The notes under the pieces were generated by a model. That model saw only the letters and a list, made by a program, of their open reading frames with translations, did no database searches and had not been told where the DNA came from. Made by a program: the position numbers and the translations under genes. From NCBI GenBank assembly GCA_902596355.1, contig CACJTS010000004.1, positions 1 through 64,000 of the forward strand: DNA of 64,000 bases. The letters are read 5' to 3'. Below, in pieces: positions 7,492 through 17,274 of the stretch. The number at the start of each line of letters is the position of its first letter. Position 1 is the stretch's first letter. Origin of the DNA: an uncultured Pelagibacteraceae bacterium (GTDB lineage: Bacteria > Pseudomonadota > Alphaproteobacteria > Pelagibacterales > Pelagibacteraceae).

Positions 7492-10400
7492 ATGTATATA
7501 ACTGAAGTTAGTATTAAACGACCTGTTGTAGCATGGGTCATGTCTTTAATCTTAATTATTTTTGGTATATTTGTTTTTTTAGAGTTACCAGTAAGGGAGC
7601 TTCCTGATGGTATACAACCTCCTGTTGTTCAAGTTCAAACTGATTATAAATCTGCTTCTGCAGAAATTGTTGACGAAGAAATAACTCAAAAACTTGAAGA
7701 TGTAATTGGAGGAGCTGAAGGTATCAAAAATATTGAATCAAGCTCATTAAATGGAAGAAGTAGAATTAATATTCAATTTAACACAGATATTGATTTGGAT
7801 GATGCAGCTAATGATATTAGAGAAAGAGTTGCAAGAGTTGTGGATAATTTACCAAGTGAGTCGAATCCTCCTCAAATTTTAAAACAAGCAGCAGGTTTTA
7901 CAACTACGATGTGGGTAGGACTATCATCTCCAACATGGAATGATTTAGATTTAGGTGATTATGCTGAAAGATATCTTATAGACGCATTTTCAAGTGTACC
8001 TAATGTTGGTCGAATTTTAGTTGGTGGTTTGAGAGAGTTAAGTGTGAGAGTTTGGATAGATCCAATTAAATTGGCTGCTAATGATCTTACAATTCAGGAA
8101 GTGGAAAGAGCTCTAAGAAATGAAAATATAAACCTTCCAGCTGGAACTTTAGAAGCTAGTAATAAAGATTTGACATTAAATATAGATAAATCTTACTCCA
8201 ATATAGAGACCATAAAACAGTTACCTCTTAAAAAAAATAAGGAAAAAGTTATTATTTTATCTGATGTCGCAAATGTAGAATTCGGACCTGTCTCTGAAAA
8301 AACTTTATTTAAAGCACAAAGAAAAAACGCTGTTAACTTGAAAACTGTTGGAATCGGAATCTATGCTAAGAGTGGAGCATCTACCGTGGAGCTTTCTAAA
8401 CAAATAAAAACAAAAATTAATGAACTTAATAAATCTTTACCTGATGGATTAAAATTAGAGATTGCTTTTAACAGAGCTACCTATATTGGTGCCGCTATTG
8501 AAGAAGTTTACAAAAGTTTAGTTATAGCTTTTGTTTTAGTTGTTCTTATTATATATCTCTTCTTGGGTAATCTTAAGGCAGTCATAGTTCCTGCAGTTGC
8601 ATTACCAGTTAGTCTTATAGGATCATTTCTCGGATTATATATTTTTGATTTATCAATTAATATTTTTGTTCTTCTAAGTTTTATTCTAGCTATAGGGATA
8701 ATTACTGATGACTCAGTGATAATGACAGATGCAATTTATACAAGAATTGAAAATGGTGAAACTCCTCTTGTAGCTGCATACAAGGGTTCTAAACAAATTA
8801 CTTTTGCAATTATTGCGACTACTTTGATTTTAATTGCAGTATTTTTACCACTAATTTTTATAAAAGGAATTTCTGGAACATTATTTAAAGAAACTGCAAT
8901 AGCATTATCTTTCTCTATTGTGGTTTCCTCTTTTGTAGCATTAACATTGTCACCAATGCTAGGCAGTAAATTCTTAAATAAAAAAGAAAAAATTAATTTC
9001 TTTGTAAGAAAATTTAATAGTGGATTTAAATCTTTTACAGAGTTTTATATCAACTCTTTAAGATATTGGATTAATAAACAAAAAACTATTTCAATATTTA
9101 TAATATTAATTATTGCTGCTTCAGCTTATTTGTTTAATTTTTCCAAAAAAGAATTAATTCCTATTGAAGATAGAGGGGCTTATTTAATTATTGGATCAAC
9201 AGACGAAGGTAGCTCCTTTGAGTATACACAGGAAAAGGCACAAATAATTGAAGGAAGAATTTTAAGATTATTACAGGCAGAGGATAGCCCTTATGAAAGA
9301 TTGATAATGAGAGTTCCAGGTTTTGGTAAATCTGCGACAACTTACAATACATTTATAATTATAGCTTTATTAGACGAGTGGAAAAACAGAGAAAAAAGTA
9401 GCCAAACAGTTCTTAGAGAAGCAATTGGGCAAGTGGTTTCTGTACCTGAAACATTTGCTTTTCCAATTTCACCTCAATCAATAAGAGTCTCAAGTTACAA
9501 TAAACCAGTTCAAATGGTAATTTACGGATCTAGCTACGAGGAATTAGAGGAAATTCAAAGTAGTGTCTTAAGAGAATTAAGAAAAAATAGAAATATGTCT
9601 CGAATTGAGAGTGATTATACAAAAAATAAACCTGAAGTGAAATTAATCACTAATAAAAACAGAGCAAATGATTTGGGGGTTTCTACTGAAAATATAGGTA
9701 GAACTTTAGAAACTCTTTACGGAGGAAAAAGAGTAACAACTTTCAGCAAAGAAGGAAGAGAATATCCAATAATTTTACAACAATATTTAGCAGATAGAAG
9801 AGATAAAGATGGATTATCAAAAATTTTTGTTAGATCTGAGACAACTGGAAAACTTGTATCTGTTGCAAGTTTAGTAGAGTTTAAAGAAAAAGGCACTGCC
9901 GAAGCACTTCCAAGATATAATCGTCAAAGAGCTGTTACAATTTCTGCTGCGCTTGCAGAAGATTATACATTAACGGAGGCAATAAAATACCTAGAGGATG
10001 TCATGATTAAAGTTGCTCCTCAAAATCAAATCACTTGGAAAGGAAAATCAGAAGAATTAAAAGAAACAACAAATGAAATATACTTAATTTTTGCCCTTGC
10101 TTTGTTGACTGCTTATTTGGTTATGGCAGCAACATTTAACTCTTTTGTTCATCCATTTATTATTATTTTAACAGTTCCACTAGCTGTATTTGGTGGCTTA
10201 GTATTTATTTTATTTTTAAACAGTTCAGTTAATATTTTCTCACAAATCGCTTTAATAATACTAATTGGTATATCCACAAAGAATAGTATTTTAATTGTAG
10301 ACTATACAAACCAAATAAGAACTACTGGTGTTAAAATCCAGGATGCTATAATTAAAGCTTGCCAACTTAGAATTCGACCAATCATAATGACCTCACTTAG

Positions 10401-10614
10401 TACAATGATAGCAATGCTTCCATTGGTAATTGGAAATATTGGCCCTGGTGCAGGTGAAGGTTCTAGATTAGCTGTGGGTTCTACTATATTAGGGGGAATG
10501 ATTATTTCAACCTTCTTTACTTTATATGTAACTCCAACGATGTATTTAACTCTTGCGAAAAATACTAAACGTATTGATGCAGTTGATATAGAATTAAAAA
10601 AGCAGTTAAATTAA
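7492..10614 (+). CDS. RND-family efflux permease (HAE-type, AcrB-like)
   Basis: This 1040-residue inner-membrane pump has the usual RND layout: TM1, a large periplasmic loop, TM2-6, a second periplasmic loop, then TM8-12. Proton-relay residues are visible: a DD pair in TM4 (AIGIITDDSVIMTDAI) and the TM10 lysine in ISTKNSILIVDY. The opening ITEVSIKRPVVAWVMSLIL and the LPVRELPDGIQPPVVQVQ porter start are typical of the family. Its substrates cannot be predicted. It forms a pair with the upstream adaptor; no TolC-like gene is nearby. Its stop overlaps the stop of the convergent transglycosylase gene by 4 bases. Confidence 0.93.
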   Translation: MYITEVSIKRPVVAWVMSLILIIFGIFVFLELPVRELPDGIQPPVVQVQTDYKSASAEIVDEEITQKLEDVIGGAEGIKNIESSSLNGRSRINIQFNTDIDLDDAANDIRERVARVVDNLPSESNPPQILKQAAGFTTTMWVGLSSPTWNDLDLGDYAERYLIDAFSSVPNVGRILVGGLRELSVRVWIDPIKLAANDLTIQEVERALRNENINLPAGTLEASNKDLTLNIDKSYSNIETIKQLPLKKNKEKVIILSDVANVEFGPVSEKTLFKAQRKNAVNLKTVGIGIYAKSGASTVELSKQIKTKINELNKSLPDGLKLEIAFNRATYIGAAIEEVYKSLVIAFVLVVLIIYLFLGNLKAVIVPAVALPVSLIGSFLGLYIFDLSINIFVLLSFILAIGIITDDSVIMTDAIYTRIENGETPLVAAYKGSKQITFAIIATTLILIAVFLPLIFIKGISGTLFKETAIALSFSIVVSSFVALTLSPMLGSKFLNKKEKINFFVRKFNSGFKSFTEFYINSLRYWINKQKTISIFIILIIAASAYLFNFSKKELIPIEDRGAYLIIGSTDEGSSFEYTQEKAQIIEGRILRLLQAEDSPYERLIMRVPGFGKSATTYNTFIIIALLDEWKNREKSSQTVLREAIGQVVSVPETFAFPISPQSIRVSSYNKPVQMVIYGSSYEELEEIQSSVLRELRKNRNMSRIESDYTKNKPEVKLITNKNRANDLGVSTENIGRTLETLYGGKRVTTFSKEGREYPIILQQYLADRRDKDGLSKIFVRSETTGKLVSVASLVEFKEKGTAEALPRYNRQRAVTISAALAEDYTLTEAIKYLEDVMIKVAPQNQITWKGKSEELKETTNEIYLIFALALLTAYLVMAATFNSFVHPFIIILTVPLAVFGGLVFILFLNSSVNIFSQIALIILIGISTKNSILIVDYTNQIRTTGVKIQDAIIKACQLRIRPIIMTSLSTMIAMLPLVIGNIGPGAGEGSRLAVGSTILGGMIISTFFTLYVTPTMYLTLAKNTKRIDAVDIELKKQLN

Positions 10615-11210
10615 AAAATAATATATTTTGACGTTGATAAAGAATTTTTACATTCGGATAATTGTTTCTTATAAATATTTGATTGTTTTTCTACACGCTT
10701 AGCAAGATCAATTACCTTTTTATTTTTTTTATAATTTTTATAATTTCCCCACCCTTCATGATAAGCAATATACTGCTTGAAAGCATCTTTTTTTGAAACT
10801 TTTAAAATTTTTTCAGTTTTATTAGTATACCAACCAATAAAATCTACACTGTCTTTAAATCTTGATCTTCTTGCAAATTTATTTCTAGTTTCTTCTTTGT
10901 ATTGTTTCCATGTTCCTTTTATAGCTTGTGAATACCCAAAAGAACTTGATGGTCTCTTATAAGGAACTACTTTAAATAATTTCTGTCTAGGAGGTTTTGC
11001 TAACCAATCAAAACTGGACTCCATTTTTATAATTGCTAGCTGTAAATAAACTGGGGTTCCCCATTTTTTTTCTGTTTTTTTTGCATGTTTGTACCACATG
11101 TATCTTTCATTAAATATGGAACAACCATCTGCTGTATTTTTAGGAACAGACGAACAGCCTGAAATTAATATAGTTAAAATAAATAAAAATTTAATTTTCG
11201 ATGTTTTCAT
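10611..11210 (-). CDS. Lytic transglycosylase (SLT domain) lipoprotein
   Basis: This 199-residue lipoprotein has a hydrophobic signal ending in the lipobox LISGC (Cys19), so it should be lipid-anchored. The SLT-type fold is indicated by AIIKMESSFDW, whose Glu is the probable catalytic acid, then SSFGYSQAIKGTWKQY and a closing AYHEGWGNYKNYKK. Such enzymes cleave the MurNAc-GlcNAc bond of peptidoglycan with 1,6-anhydro product formation. Its start overlaps the end of the VanZ-like gene by 20 bases, so they share a transcript. The enzyme links to the recycling genes elsewhere in the window (ampG, amgK, murU). Confidence 0.82.
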   Translation of the reverse strand: MKTSKIKFLFILTILISGCSSVPKNTADGCSIFNERYMWYKHAKKTEKKWGTPVYLQLAIIKMESSFDWLAKPPRQKLFKVVPYKRPSSSFGYSQAIKGTWKQYKEETRNKFARRSRFKDSVDFIGWYTNKTEKILKVSKKDAFKQYIAYHEGWGNYKNYKKNKKVIDLAKRVEKQSNIYKKQLSECKNSLSTSKYIIF

Positions 11211-11583
11211 TTTTTTTAAAAAAGTAAAATAAAATTAATACTATAAATGCACCTAATAAATTTCCAAACAAATCTGAAAATTCAAAACTTCTATCAGGAA
11301 TAAAATAATGTGCTACTTCAAGTGTCAAAGATAAAAAAATTAAATAAAAGCTTATATAAATAAATTGGAACGATAAATTAAAAGTTAATAATCCAATAGT
11401 TGATATAATTAAGAATGCATAAAAATGATTGGTTGAAATTATAAAATCTGGTGTAATTTGTGGCTGTAAACCTAGATCCTTATATAAAATCCACCCTAAT
11501 ACACTACCAGGAAATAAATATAAAAAAATTAAAATCAAATTAGATAAATAAAAAATAAACTTATTTTTTGAAAAAAATTTCAT
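11191..11583 (-). CDS. VanZ-like small membrane protein
   Basis: This 130-residue protein has four predicted transmembrane helices (about 8-28, 45-65, 70-92 and 105-123). The segment EVAHYFIPDRSFEFSDLFGNLLGA (about 90-113) matches the VanZ-like pattern of a Glu, an Arg, then a Asp-Leu-x-x-N-x-x-G run. The biochemical role of this family is poorly settled and the name does not imply glycopeptide resistance here. It overlaps the downstream transglycosylase gene by 20 bases, which hints at an envelope function. It is divergent from gpmA, 47 bases from the gpmA ATG I prefer. Confidence 0.7.
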   Translation of the reverse strand: MKFFSKNKFIFYLSNLILIFLYLFPGSVLGWILYKDLGLQPQITPDFIISTNHFYAFLIISTIGLLTFNLSFQFIYISFYLIFLSLTLEVAHYFIPDRSFEFSDLFGNLLGAFIVLILFYFFKKNENIEN

Positions 11584-11630
11584 TATTAAAATATAGTTTT
11601 ATTTATCAAATTGATCTAAAAGATAAACAA

Positions 11631-12338
11631 ATGAGTTATTTAATTTTAGTTAGACATGGTCAAAGTGTCTGGAATCTTGAAAAAAAATTTACTGGATGGG
11701 TAGATGTAGATTTAACAGAAAATGGTCAATCAGAAGCAAAAAAAGCTGGCCAACTAATAAAACAAGAAAATATTGAAATTAATCTTTATTATTCATCTTT
11801 CCAATTAAGAGCAAAAAATACTTTAAAAATAATACAAGAAGAATTGAAAGATTTTAAAAAAATAATAAGTGCATGGGAATTAAATGAGAGGCATTACGGT
11901 GCTCTTACTGGATTAAATAAAGATGAAATGAAATTAAAACTTGGAGAAGAAAAAGTTCATCAATTTAGACGTTCTTGGGATCTAAGACCCGAACCTTTAG
12001 ATAAAAAAAATCCATATCATCCGCTAAATATTGAAACTTACAAAGAAATTCCCTCAGAAAAAATTCCTGACACTGAGTCACTAAAAGACACATATGAAAG
12101 AGTAATAAAATTTTATAGCAAAGAGATAGAGGATAAAACAAATGAAAATATTCTCATTTCTGCTCATGGAAACTCGATCAGAGCTCTTTGTAAACATTTA
12201 TTCAATTTAGATGACAATGAAATCTCTAAACTTGAAATTCCTACGGGAAACCCTCTTTTAATTGAATTGGAAAACAGCAAAATTTCTAATTGCAAATATC
12301 TTGATCAAGAGAGAGCTAAAGATCTTTTAGTTTTTTAA
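11631..12338 (+). CDS. gpmA: 2,3-bisphosphoglycerate-dependent phosphoglycerate mutase
   Basis: This enzyme interconverts 3- and 2-phosphoglycerate in glycolysis/gluconeogenesis. The protein is 235 residues from the ATG at 11631. An in-frame ATG at 11568 would add 21 residues and run into the divergent VanZ gene, so I reject it. The phosphohistidine is H9 in LVRHGQSVWN. The family blocks FTGWVDVDLTENGQSEA (about 20-36), LNERHYGALTGLNK (about 81-94) and SAHGNSIRAL (about 180-189, second catalytic His) are all present. Its 3' end overlaps the 3' end of the convergent murU gene by 23 bases. Confidence 0.93.
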   Translation: MSYLILVRHGQSVWNLEKKFTGWVDVDLTENGQSEAKKAGQLIKQENIEINLYYSSFQLRAKNTLKIIQEELKDFKKIISAWELNERHYGALTGLNKDEMKLKLGEEKVHQFRRSWDLRPEPLDKKNPYHPLNIETYKEIPSEKIPDTESLKDTYERVIKFYSKEIEDKTNENILISAHGNSIRALCKHLFNLDDNEISKLEIPTGNPLLIELENSKISNCKYLDQERAKDLLVF

Positions 12339-13005
12339 AAATATCTAGATTAGTTAAATGATAAAAGTCTTTTTGGCTTTCATAGCCGTATAACCTTTTT
12401 TGATCTAATAATTTATTCCAAATTTCCAAAATAGAGTAATTTTCTATTTTCCCTCTGATAAATAGTTTTTTATTAATAATTTGACATCCAATGTAAATAA
12501 ATTCTTTTTCATACTCTTTATTAATTAAATTATTTTTTAAACTAAAATCTCCTTTGAGTTTTTTATCATAACTTAATTTTTTATTTGCTAAGAGAAGAAT
12601 ATTTTCCAATTTTTCAGAAAAATACATTTTTTCCATTTTTAATATCTCGTCTTTATAATTATCACTCCAGATTGTATCAGGATTAAAAATAATAAAATCA
12701 TTTTCATTAGAGTCTTGGATCATATTTTGAATACCTCCCCCTGTGTCTAAAATATGGTCACCATCCTCAATTATTTTGATATCTATATTAAAATTTTTTC
12801 TGTTTAAAAAAATTGAAAATTGATCCTTTAGATAAAAAGTATTTATTAAGATTTTTTGCATACCTAATTTTTTGATTAAGTTAATGCATCTCTCGAGCAT
12901 ACTTATATCTTTAATTTCTAATAGAGGCTTTGGAGTATTTAAAGTAATTGGATTTAATCTTTTACCAAAACCTGCACATAAAATTAAAGCTGTATTTATT
13001 CTCAC
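12316..13005 (-). CDS. murU: Nucleotidyltransferase, probable N-acetylmuramate-1-phosphate uridylyltransferase
   Basis: This 229-residue sugar-1-phosphate nucleotidyltransferase opens with ALILCAGFGKRLNPIT and TPKPLLEIKDISMLERC, the glucose-1-phosphate-thymidylyltransferase-like signature. A metal-binding DTGGGIQNM and FNPDTIW follow at about 78-115. The gene follows an AmgK-like kinase and tsaE, which is the arrangement of the MurU/AmgK peptidoglycan-recycling pathway. There MurU makes UDP-MurNAc from MurNAc-1-phosphate. A mannose-1-phosphate guanylyltransferase is the alternative by sequence alone; context favours MurU. The C terminus is short compared with many homologues. Confidence 0.75.
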   Translation of the reverse strand: MRINTALILCAGFGKRLNPITLNTPKPLLEIKDISMLERCINLIKKLGMQKILINTFYLKDQFSIFLNRKNFNIDIKIIEDGDHILDTGGGIQNMIQDSNENDFIIFNPDTIWSDNYKDEILKMEKMYFSEKLENILLLANKKLSYDKKLKGDFSLKNNLINKEYEKEFIYIGCQIINKKLFIRGKIENYSILEIWNKLLDQKRLYGYESQKDFYHLTNLDIFKKLKDL

Positions 13006-13009
13006 AACT

Positions 13010-13957
13010 CTACCTTATAAATTTTGGAAAATTATTTTTTAATAATAACATCAAATTATTGAATTCATTTTGCTCTTTTATTCTATGATTAATCATTTCC
13101 CAAGCATAGGGAATTAATTTAAGATACTTTTTTTTATTATCTCTAGCAGCTAAACGCATAAATATACCAATTATTTTTAAATTTCTTAAAACAGATAATA
13201 TTTCAAAATCTTTTTTAAATTTTTTCAGGTCAATTTTTTTATTTGTTTTGATGTAAAACTTAAATACTTTCTCTTTTAATTCATTAGATGTTTTTAATCT
13301 TACATCGTCAATTAAGGATGCTAAATCGTAAGCTCTATTGCCAATTAGTGCATCTTGACTATCTATTACAGCAATTTTTTTATTGTAATACATCAAATTT
13401 GAAACATGAAAATCTCTATGAACAAATGTAATATTTTTATAATTTAATTTTGATAATAAGTTTTTTATCTCTAATTTAAATTTTTTTTTAAATTTAATAC
13501 ATTTTAATTTAGACAATATCTTTGGTGCATACCAGTCACAAAAAAGTTTAGTTTCATCAAATAAAAGTTTGTTATTATATTCTTGAACTTTATATATTTT
13601 GTTTTTGAAATTTTTTACTTTTTTATCTTTTATTAATTGTATTTTATTTAAAATTTTTATTATCTTTTTAAAAATAATATATTTTTTTTTCTTTTTGTTT
13701 TTTAAAATTTGAAATAGAGTTTGATCTCCAAGGTCACTTATTTCTATATAATTATTAATGTAATTTTCGCTTAATAGATTTGGTGCTAGAATTTTATTTT
13801 TAACTAAAATTTTATTTATCGCATCGTAAATTAAAAGATTTTTTAACTTTTCTCTCTTAGATATTACTACAATTGATTTGTTTTTTTTGTCTCTATAAAA
13901 TTCTCTAAAAGACGCATCGCCTTTAATTTTTTTCAATTTTGCAAAGCTTTTCATCAA
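13010..13957 (-). CDS. amgK: Aminoglycoside-phosphotransferase-fold kinase, probable AmgK (MurNAc/GlcNAc anomeric kinase)
   Basis: This 315-residue protein has the APH kinase fold. The catalytic loop is NITFVHRDFHVSNLMYY (about 175-190, HRDxxxxN), followed by AVIDSQDALIGNRAYDLASLIDD (about 195-217) with the metal-binding Asp. AmgK phosphorylates the anomeric carbon of MurNAc and GlcNAc freed from murein. It sits between tsaE and murU, the order usual in alphaproteobacteria, 4 bases upstream of murU. It is extremely Lys-rich and AT-rich, so the alignment outside the active site is weak. The ATG at 13954 is an equally good start. Confidence 0.78.
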   Translation of the reverse strand: MMKSFAKLKKIKGDASFREFYRDKKNKSIVVISKREKLKNLLIYDAINKILVKNKILAPNLLSENYINNYIEISDLGDQTLFQILKNKKKKKYIIFKKIIKILNKIQLIKDKKVKNFKNKIYKVQEYNNKLLFDETKLFCDWYAPKILSKLKCIKFKKKFKLEIKNLLSKLNYKNITFVHRDFHVSNLMYYNKKIAVIDSQDALIGNRAYDLASLIDDVRLKTSNELKEKVFKFYIKTNKKIDLKKFKKDFEILSVLRNLKIIGIFMRLAARDNKKKYLKLIPYAWEMINHRIKEQNEFNNLMLLLKNNFPKFIR

Positions 13958-13970
13958 AATTTATTTTAAT

Positions 13971-14420
13971 TTAAACTTTTATATCTACACTTCTATCATT
14001 TAAATCATTTAAATAATTAAATGTTAAAGATATAAATTTTATATCATGTTTATCAGTAATCAATTGTGGCCATTCTATAAGAGTTATTAATTTATTATCC
14101 TTTTCAAAAATATCTAAATTATTGATATCTTCTTTCCTATTAATTCTAAATAAATCATAATGTTTTATTCTTAAATCTTTAACTTGATACTCATTTAATA
14201 AACTAAAAGTAGGGCTTGTAATTTCTGTTTCTGTTAAATTATTTATTTTTTGATACTCATTTATAAAATATTTTACAAAGGTAGTTTTACCAACACCCAT
14301 CTCTCCATATAAAAAAATAAACTCACCACCTTTAAGATATTTTGTAAATTTTTTAGCTAATTCTTTAGTGAGCTTCTCTGAAGTGATATCAATTTTGCTA
14401 TCTTTAATAGCGATAGGCAT
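13971..14420 (-). CDS. tsaE: tRNA threonylcarbamoyladenosine biosynthesis ATPase TsaE
   Basis: This P-loop ATPase works with TsaB and TsaD to install t6A37 on ANN-decoding tRNAs. Counting from the ATG at 14420 the protein has 149 residues. The Walker A motif is [10 protein letters not shown] with K45, followed by [10 protein letters not shown] (about 71-80), HYDLFRI and LITLIEWPQ, all TsaE blocks. An ATG at 14450 would add ten residues inside ahcY; the 14420 start still overlaps the ahcY end by 17 bases. It heads the tsaE-amgK-murU group. Confidence 0.9.
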   Translation of the reverse strand: MPIAIKDSKIDITSEKLTKELAKKFTKYLKGGEFIFLYGEMGVGKTTFVKYFINEYQKINNLTETEITSPTFSLLNEYQVKDLRIKHYDLFRINRKEDINNLDIFEKDNKLITLIEWPQLITDKHDIKFISLTFNYLNDLNDRSVDIKV

Positions 14421-15690
14421 CTGGTTTGAAAGGACCTTCTGTTCCAACACTTATATAGTCTGCTTGTTCTTTTGATAACTTTGTTAGTTTTGCCCCTACT
14501 TTTTTAAGATGTAAAGTTGCTACTTTTTCATCTAAATGTTTTGGTAATACATAAACTTTATTTTCATAATTTTTATGATTATGCCAAAGCTCAATTTGAG
14601 CAATAACTTGGTTAGTAAATGATGCACTCATTACAAAACTTGGGTGTCCAGTTGCACAACCAAGATTAACTAGTCTTCCTTCAGCTAATAGAATAATTCT
14701 TTTACCACTAGGCAACTCTATTTCATGTACTTGAGGTTTTACTTCAGTCCACTTATAATTTTTAAGAGCTTCAACTTGTATTTCGTTGTCAAAGTGACCA
14801 ATATTACATAAGATAGCCCTATCCTTCATGTCTCTCATATGATCTGCAGTAACAATGTCTTTGTTCCCTGTTGCTGTTACAACTATATCAGCTCTACTTA
14901 TAGCCTCCTCCATTAATACCACTTCATAACCTTCCATCGCAGCTTGGAGAGCACAAATTGGATCTGCTTCTGTAACTAAAACTCTAGCTCCACTTTGTCT
15001 TAATGATGCAGCGCTTCCTTTTCCAACGTCTCCAAAACCAGCAACAATAGCAATTTTTCCAGACATCATTACATCGGTAGCTCTTCTTATGCCGTCTACT
15101 AAACTTTCTCTACATCCATATAAGTTATCAAATTTTGATTTTGTTACAGAGTCATTCACGTTTATTGCTGGAATTAAAAGCGATTTATCTTTTTCCATTT
15201 TATTTAGTGCTTTAATTCCAGTGGTAGTCTCCTCTGAAACACCCTTAATATCTTTCATTAAATCCTGATACTCGTTATGCATGATAGCTGTTAAATCTCC
15301 ACCATCATCTAATAACATGTTAGGTTTCCAGTCTGGTTTTCCAACTATAGTTTGTTTAATACACCATAAATACTCTTCTTCTGTTTCACCTTTCCACGCA
15401 TAAACAGGAATACCAGCTTTAGCAATGGCTGCAGCCGCATGATCTTGAGTTGAAAAAATATTACAAGAAGACCATCTTACTTCAGCACCTAATGCAACTA
15501 AAGTTTCAATTAATACAGCTGTTTGAATTGTCATATGCAAACATCCAATAATTCTTGCACCCTTTAATGGTTTTTCCTTAGAATACTCTTCTCTTAAAGC
15601 CATTAAACCAGGCATTTCACTTTCGGCTATTGAAATTTCTTTCCTGCCAAAATCTGCTTGGGATATGTCTTTTACTTTATAATCTTCCAT
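14404..15690 (-). CDS. ahcY: Adenosylhomocysteinase (S-adenosylhomocysteine hydrolase)
   Basis: This 428-residue enzyme splits S-adenosylhomocysteine into adenosine and homocysteine in the cytosol. That relieves inhibition of methyltransferases and feeds methionine regeneration. The NAD-binding loop [10 protein letters not shown] is at about 214-223. The substrate blocks [16 protein letters not shown] (about 49-64), [15 protein letters not shown] (about 75-90) and [12 protein letters not shown] (about 284-295) are clear. The C terminus [10 protein letters not shown] is the classic ending. A TTGATA/TATAAA promoter candidate lies just upstream and its -10 ends only 7 bases from the ATG. It is flanked by chvG and tsaE. 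Confidence 0.97.
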   Translation of the reverse strand: MEDYKVKDISQADFGRKEISIAESEMPGLMALREEYSKEKPLKGARIIGCLHMTIQTAVLIETLVALGAEVRWSSCNIFSTQDHAAAAIAKAGIPVYAWKGETEEEYLWCIKQTIVGKPDWKPNMLLDDGGDLTAIMHNEYQDLMKDIKGVSEETTTGIKALNKMEKDKSLLIPAINVNDSVTKSKFDNLYGCRESLVDGIRRATDVMMSGKIAIVAGFGDVGKGSAASLRQSGARVLVTEADPICALQAAMEGYEVVLMEEAISRADIVVTATGNKDIVTADHMRDMKDRAILCNIGHFDNEIQVEALKNYKWTEVKPQVHEIELPSGKRIILLAEGRLVNLGCATGHPSFVMSASFTNQVIAQIELWHNHKNYENKVYVLPKHLDEKVATLHLKKVGAKLTKLSKEQADYISVGTEGPFKPDAYRY

Positions 15691-15697
15691 GGCAAGC

Positions 15698-15725
15698 TTT
15701 ATACATCTAGGATTTTATTTATCAA
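15698..15725 (-). promoter_or_regulatory. Candidate sigma70-type promoter for ahcY
   Basis: On the minus strand TTGATA (15725-15720) and TATAAA (15703-15698) are 16 bases apart and match -35/-10 consensus well. Only 7 bases separate the -10 from the ahcY ATG at 15690, which would give a leaderless or nearly leaderless mRNA. This is seen in sequence; activity is inferred, and chance matches are common in AT-rich DNA. Confidence 0.45.
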
Positions 15726-15732
15726 CATAAGA

Positions 15733-17274
15733 TTAAACATTGGGAAATCTTATCTCAATCATAGCTCCTTCTTTATCAATACGATTAGATGCTACAATTT
15801 CACCATCGTGTAGTTCAACTAAATTTTTAACTATATTTAAACCTAGACCTGAATGTTCTCCAAATTTTTCAGGTCTATTACTATAAAATCTTTTAAATAT
15901 TCTTGATGTATCTTTTTCTTTAAATCCTTGGCCTTCATCAATAATCTTGATTGATATTTTATTTTTTTCATTAATAGAAATATCAACAAAAACATTACCA
16001 CCATCTTTACTAAACGATATTGAGTTATCTAATAAGTTTGCAATGATTTGTTCAATTCTGTTTTCTATACCATTCATTAAATATTTATCTTTTCCATCAT
16101 TTTTATATTCAATTTTAATTCCTTTCTTCACTTGATGAATATTATTATAATCATCAACAACAGATTGAATAATTGGTTCAACATCAATTTTTTTCATTTT
16201 TTCTTTACTTAAAGCAACTTCATCCTTTAACATTTGCGAATAATCAGTAATTAATCTTTCTATTCTTTGAACATCATGACTAAGTATATTCAATAATCTA
16301 TCTCTTTGTTCGCTATCATTTGTGTCTTGTAAGATTTCAGATGCACTTTTTAAAGATGCTAGTGGATTTCTTATCTCATGAACCAAATCTGTCGAAAAGT
16401 TTTCTGCATGCGTAACTCTATTTTGAAGCTCATTTGTCATATCCTCTAAAGAATTAGATAAAAGTCCTAATTCGTCATTTCTTTTTTTAAGATTTTCAAT
16501 ACCTGGTTTGGCTTGACTTTTTTCTTTAACACGGATTGTATATCCAACAAGATTTTGTATGGGTTTAATGAAATATCTGCTTAACACAAAAGAAAAAATT
16601 AATATTACAAATCCTACAGATATAGCTGTTCTTATTACAAATGCTTTTCTCTCATCTATCGCTGTCTTTATTTCATTAGCGTTTTCTGTAATAGCTACAT
16701 AACCAAGATTAATTTCATTCTTTGTAACATTCTTAATTGTTGTTACATTAAATTGATTAAAACCCTCTTGCATAAATGTGTAAGGAGCTCCTAAATTTTC
16801 AGAACTAGAATAATTTTTTAATATATCTTTAAATGAAACATGTTTTTTTTCATCAATTTTTATATTTTTTTCCTCAATAGTTTTTTCTTTTTCCTTTTTA
16901 TCTAAACCTTCAAATTCAATTTTATCAAGTCTTGTAGAGAATGATCTTGGATCAAGATCTAAAGTATCAGTATCTCCGATAAGATTGAGTTGGTCATCAA
17001 AAAATATTACTCTATCTAAATTTTGAAAAATAAATCTTGTCGAAAATAAAAATCTTCTAATATCATCAGATTGAAATTTTACATCTAGCCTTAAAATATT
17101 ATCAATAGTGTTATTAATAATGTTTGTGTGATTTTGAGATTTTTTTTTTATTAAACTTGGCTGAATATTATTAAGATATATAAATGTAAATAATCCAATA
17201 ATTGTAAAAATTAAAAAATTTATAAATAAAAATTTCTTTAATATAGAAAGAGTTTTTAGATATTTACTTAACAT
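15733..17274 (-). CDS. chvG: Membrane sensor histidine kinase ChvG-like
   Basis: This 513-residue kinase has TM1 at about 14-35, a periplasmic sensor region to about 211, TM2 at about 214-233, a HAMP region, and a HisKA domain. The phospho-acceptor is H299 in STDLVHEIRNPLASLKSA. A HATPase domain follows (IIANLLDNSISFS, DEGQGFKE, HSGLGLNIVKNL). It overlaps the chvI stop by one base. The length, layout and position next to chvI and ahcY identify it as the ChvG/ExoS envelope and acid-stress sensor of alphaproteobacteria. The periplasmic domain carries an unusual Lys/Glu-rich stretch at about 124-144. Confidence 0.87.
   Translation of the reverse strand: MLSKYLKTLSILKKFLFINFLIFTIIGLFTFIYLNNIQPSLIKKKSQNHTNIINNTIDNILRLDVKFQSDDIRRFLFSTRFIFQNLDRVIFFDDQLNLIGDTDTLDLDPRSFSTRLDKIEFEGLDKKEKEKTIEEKNIKIDEKKHVSFKDILKNYSSSENLGAPYTFMQEGFNQFNVTTIKNVTKNEINLGYVAITENANEIKTAIDERKAFVIRTAISVGFVILIFSFVLSRYFIKPIQNLVGYTIRVKEKSQAKPGIENLKKRNDELGLLSNSLEDMTNELQNRVTHAENFSTDLVHEIRNPLASLKSASEILQDTNDSEQRDRLLNILSHDVQRIERLITDYSQMLKDEVALSKEKMKKIDVEPIIQSVVDDYNNIHQVKKGIKIEYKNDGKDKYLMNGIENRIEQIIANLLDNSISFSKDGGNVFVDISINEKNKISIKIIDEGQGFKEKDTSRIFKRFYSNRPEKFGEHSGLGLNIVKNLVELHDGEIVASNRIDKEGAMIEIRFPNV

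Noticed and set aside
11568-11630. N-terminal extension of GpmA from 11568
   Set aside because: It would overlap the divergent VanZ gene, and the catalytic LVRHG motif normally lies within about ten residues of the start.
15691-15732. Possible SAM- or SAH-binding riboswitch before ahcY
   Set aside because: Only 42 bases separate chvG and ahcY, I could not form paired stems matching a known class, and a promoter explains the conserved-looking bases.
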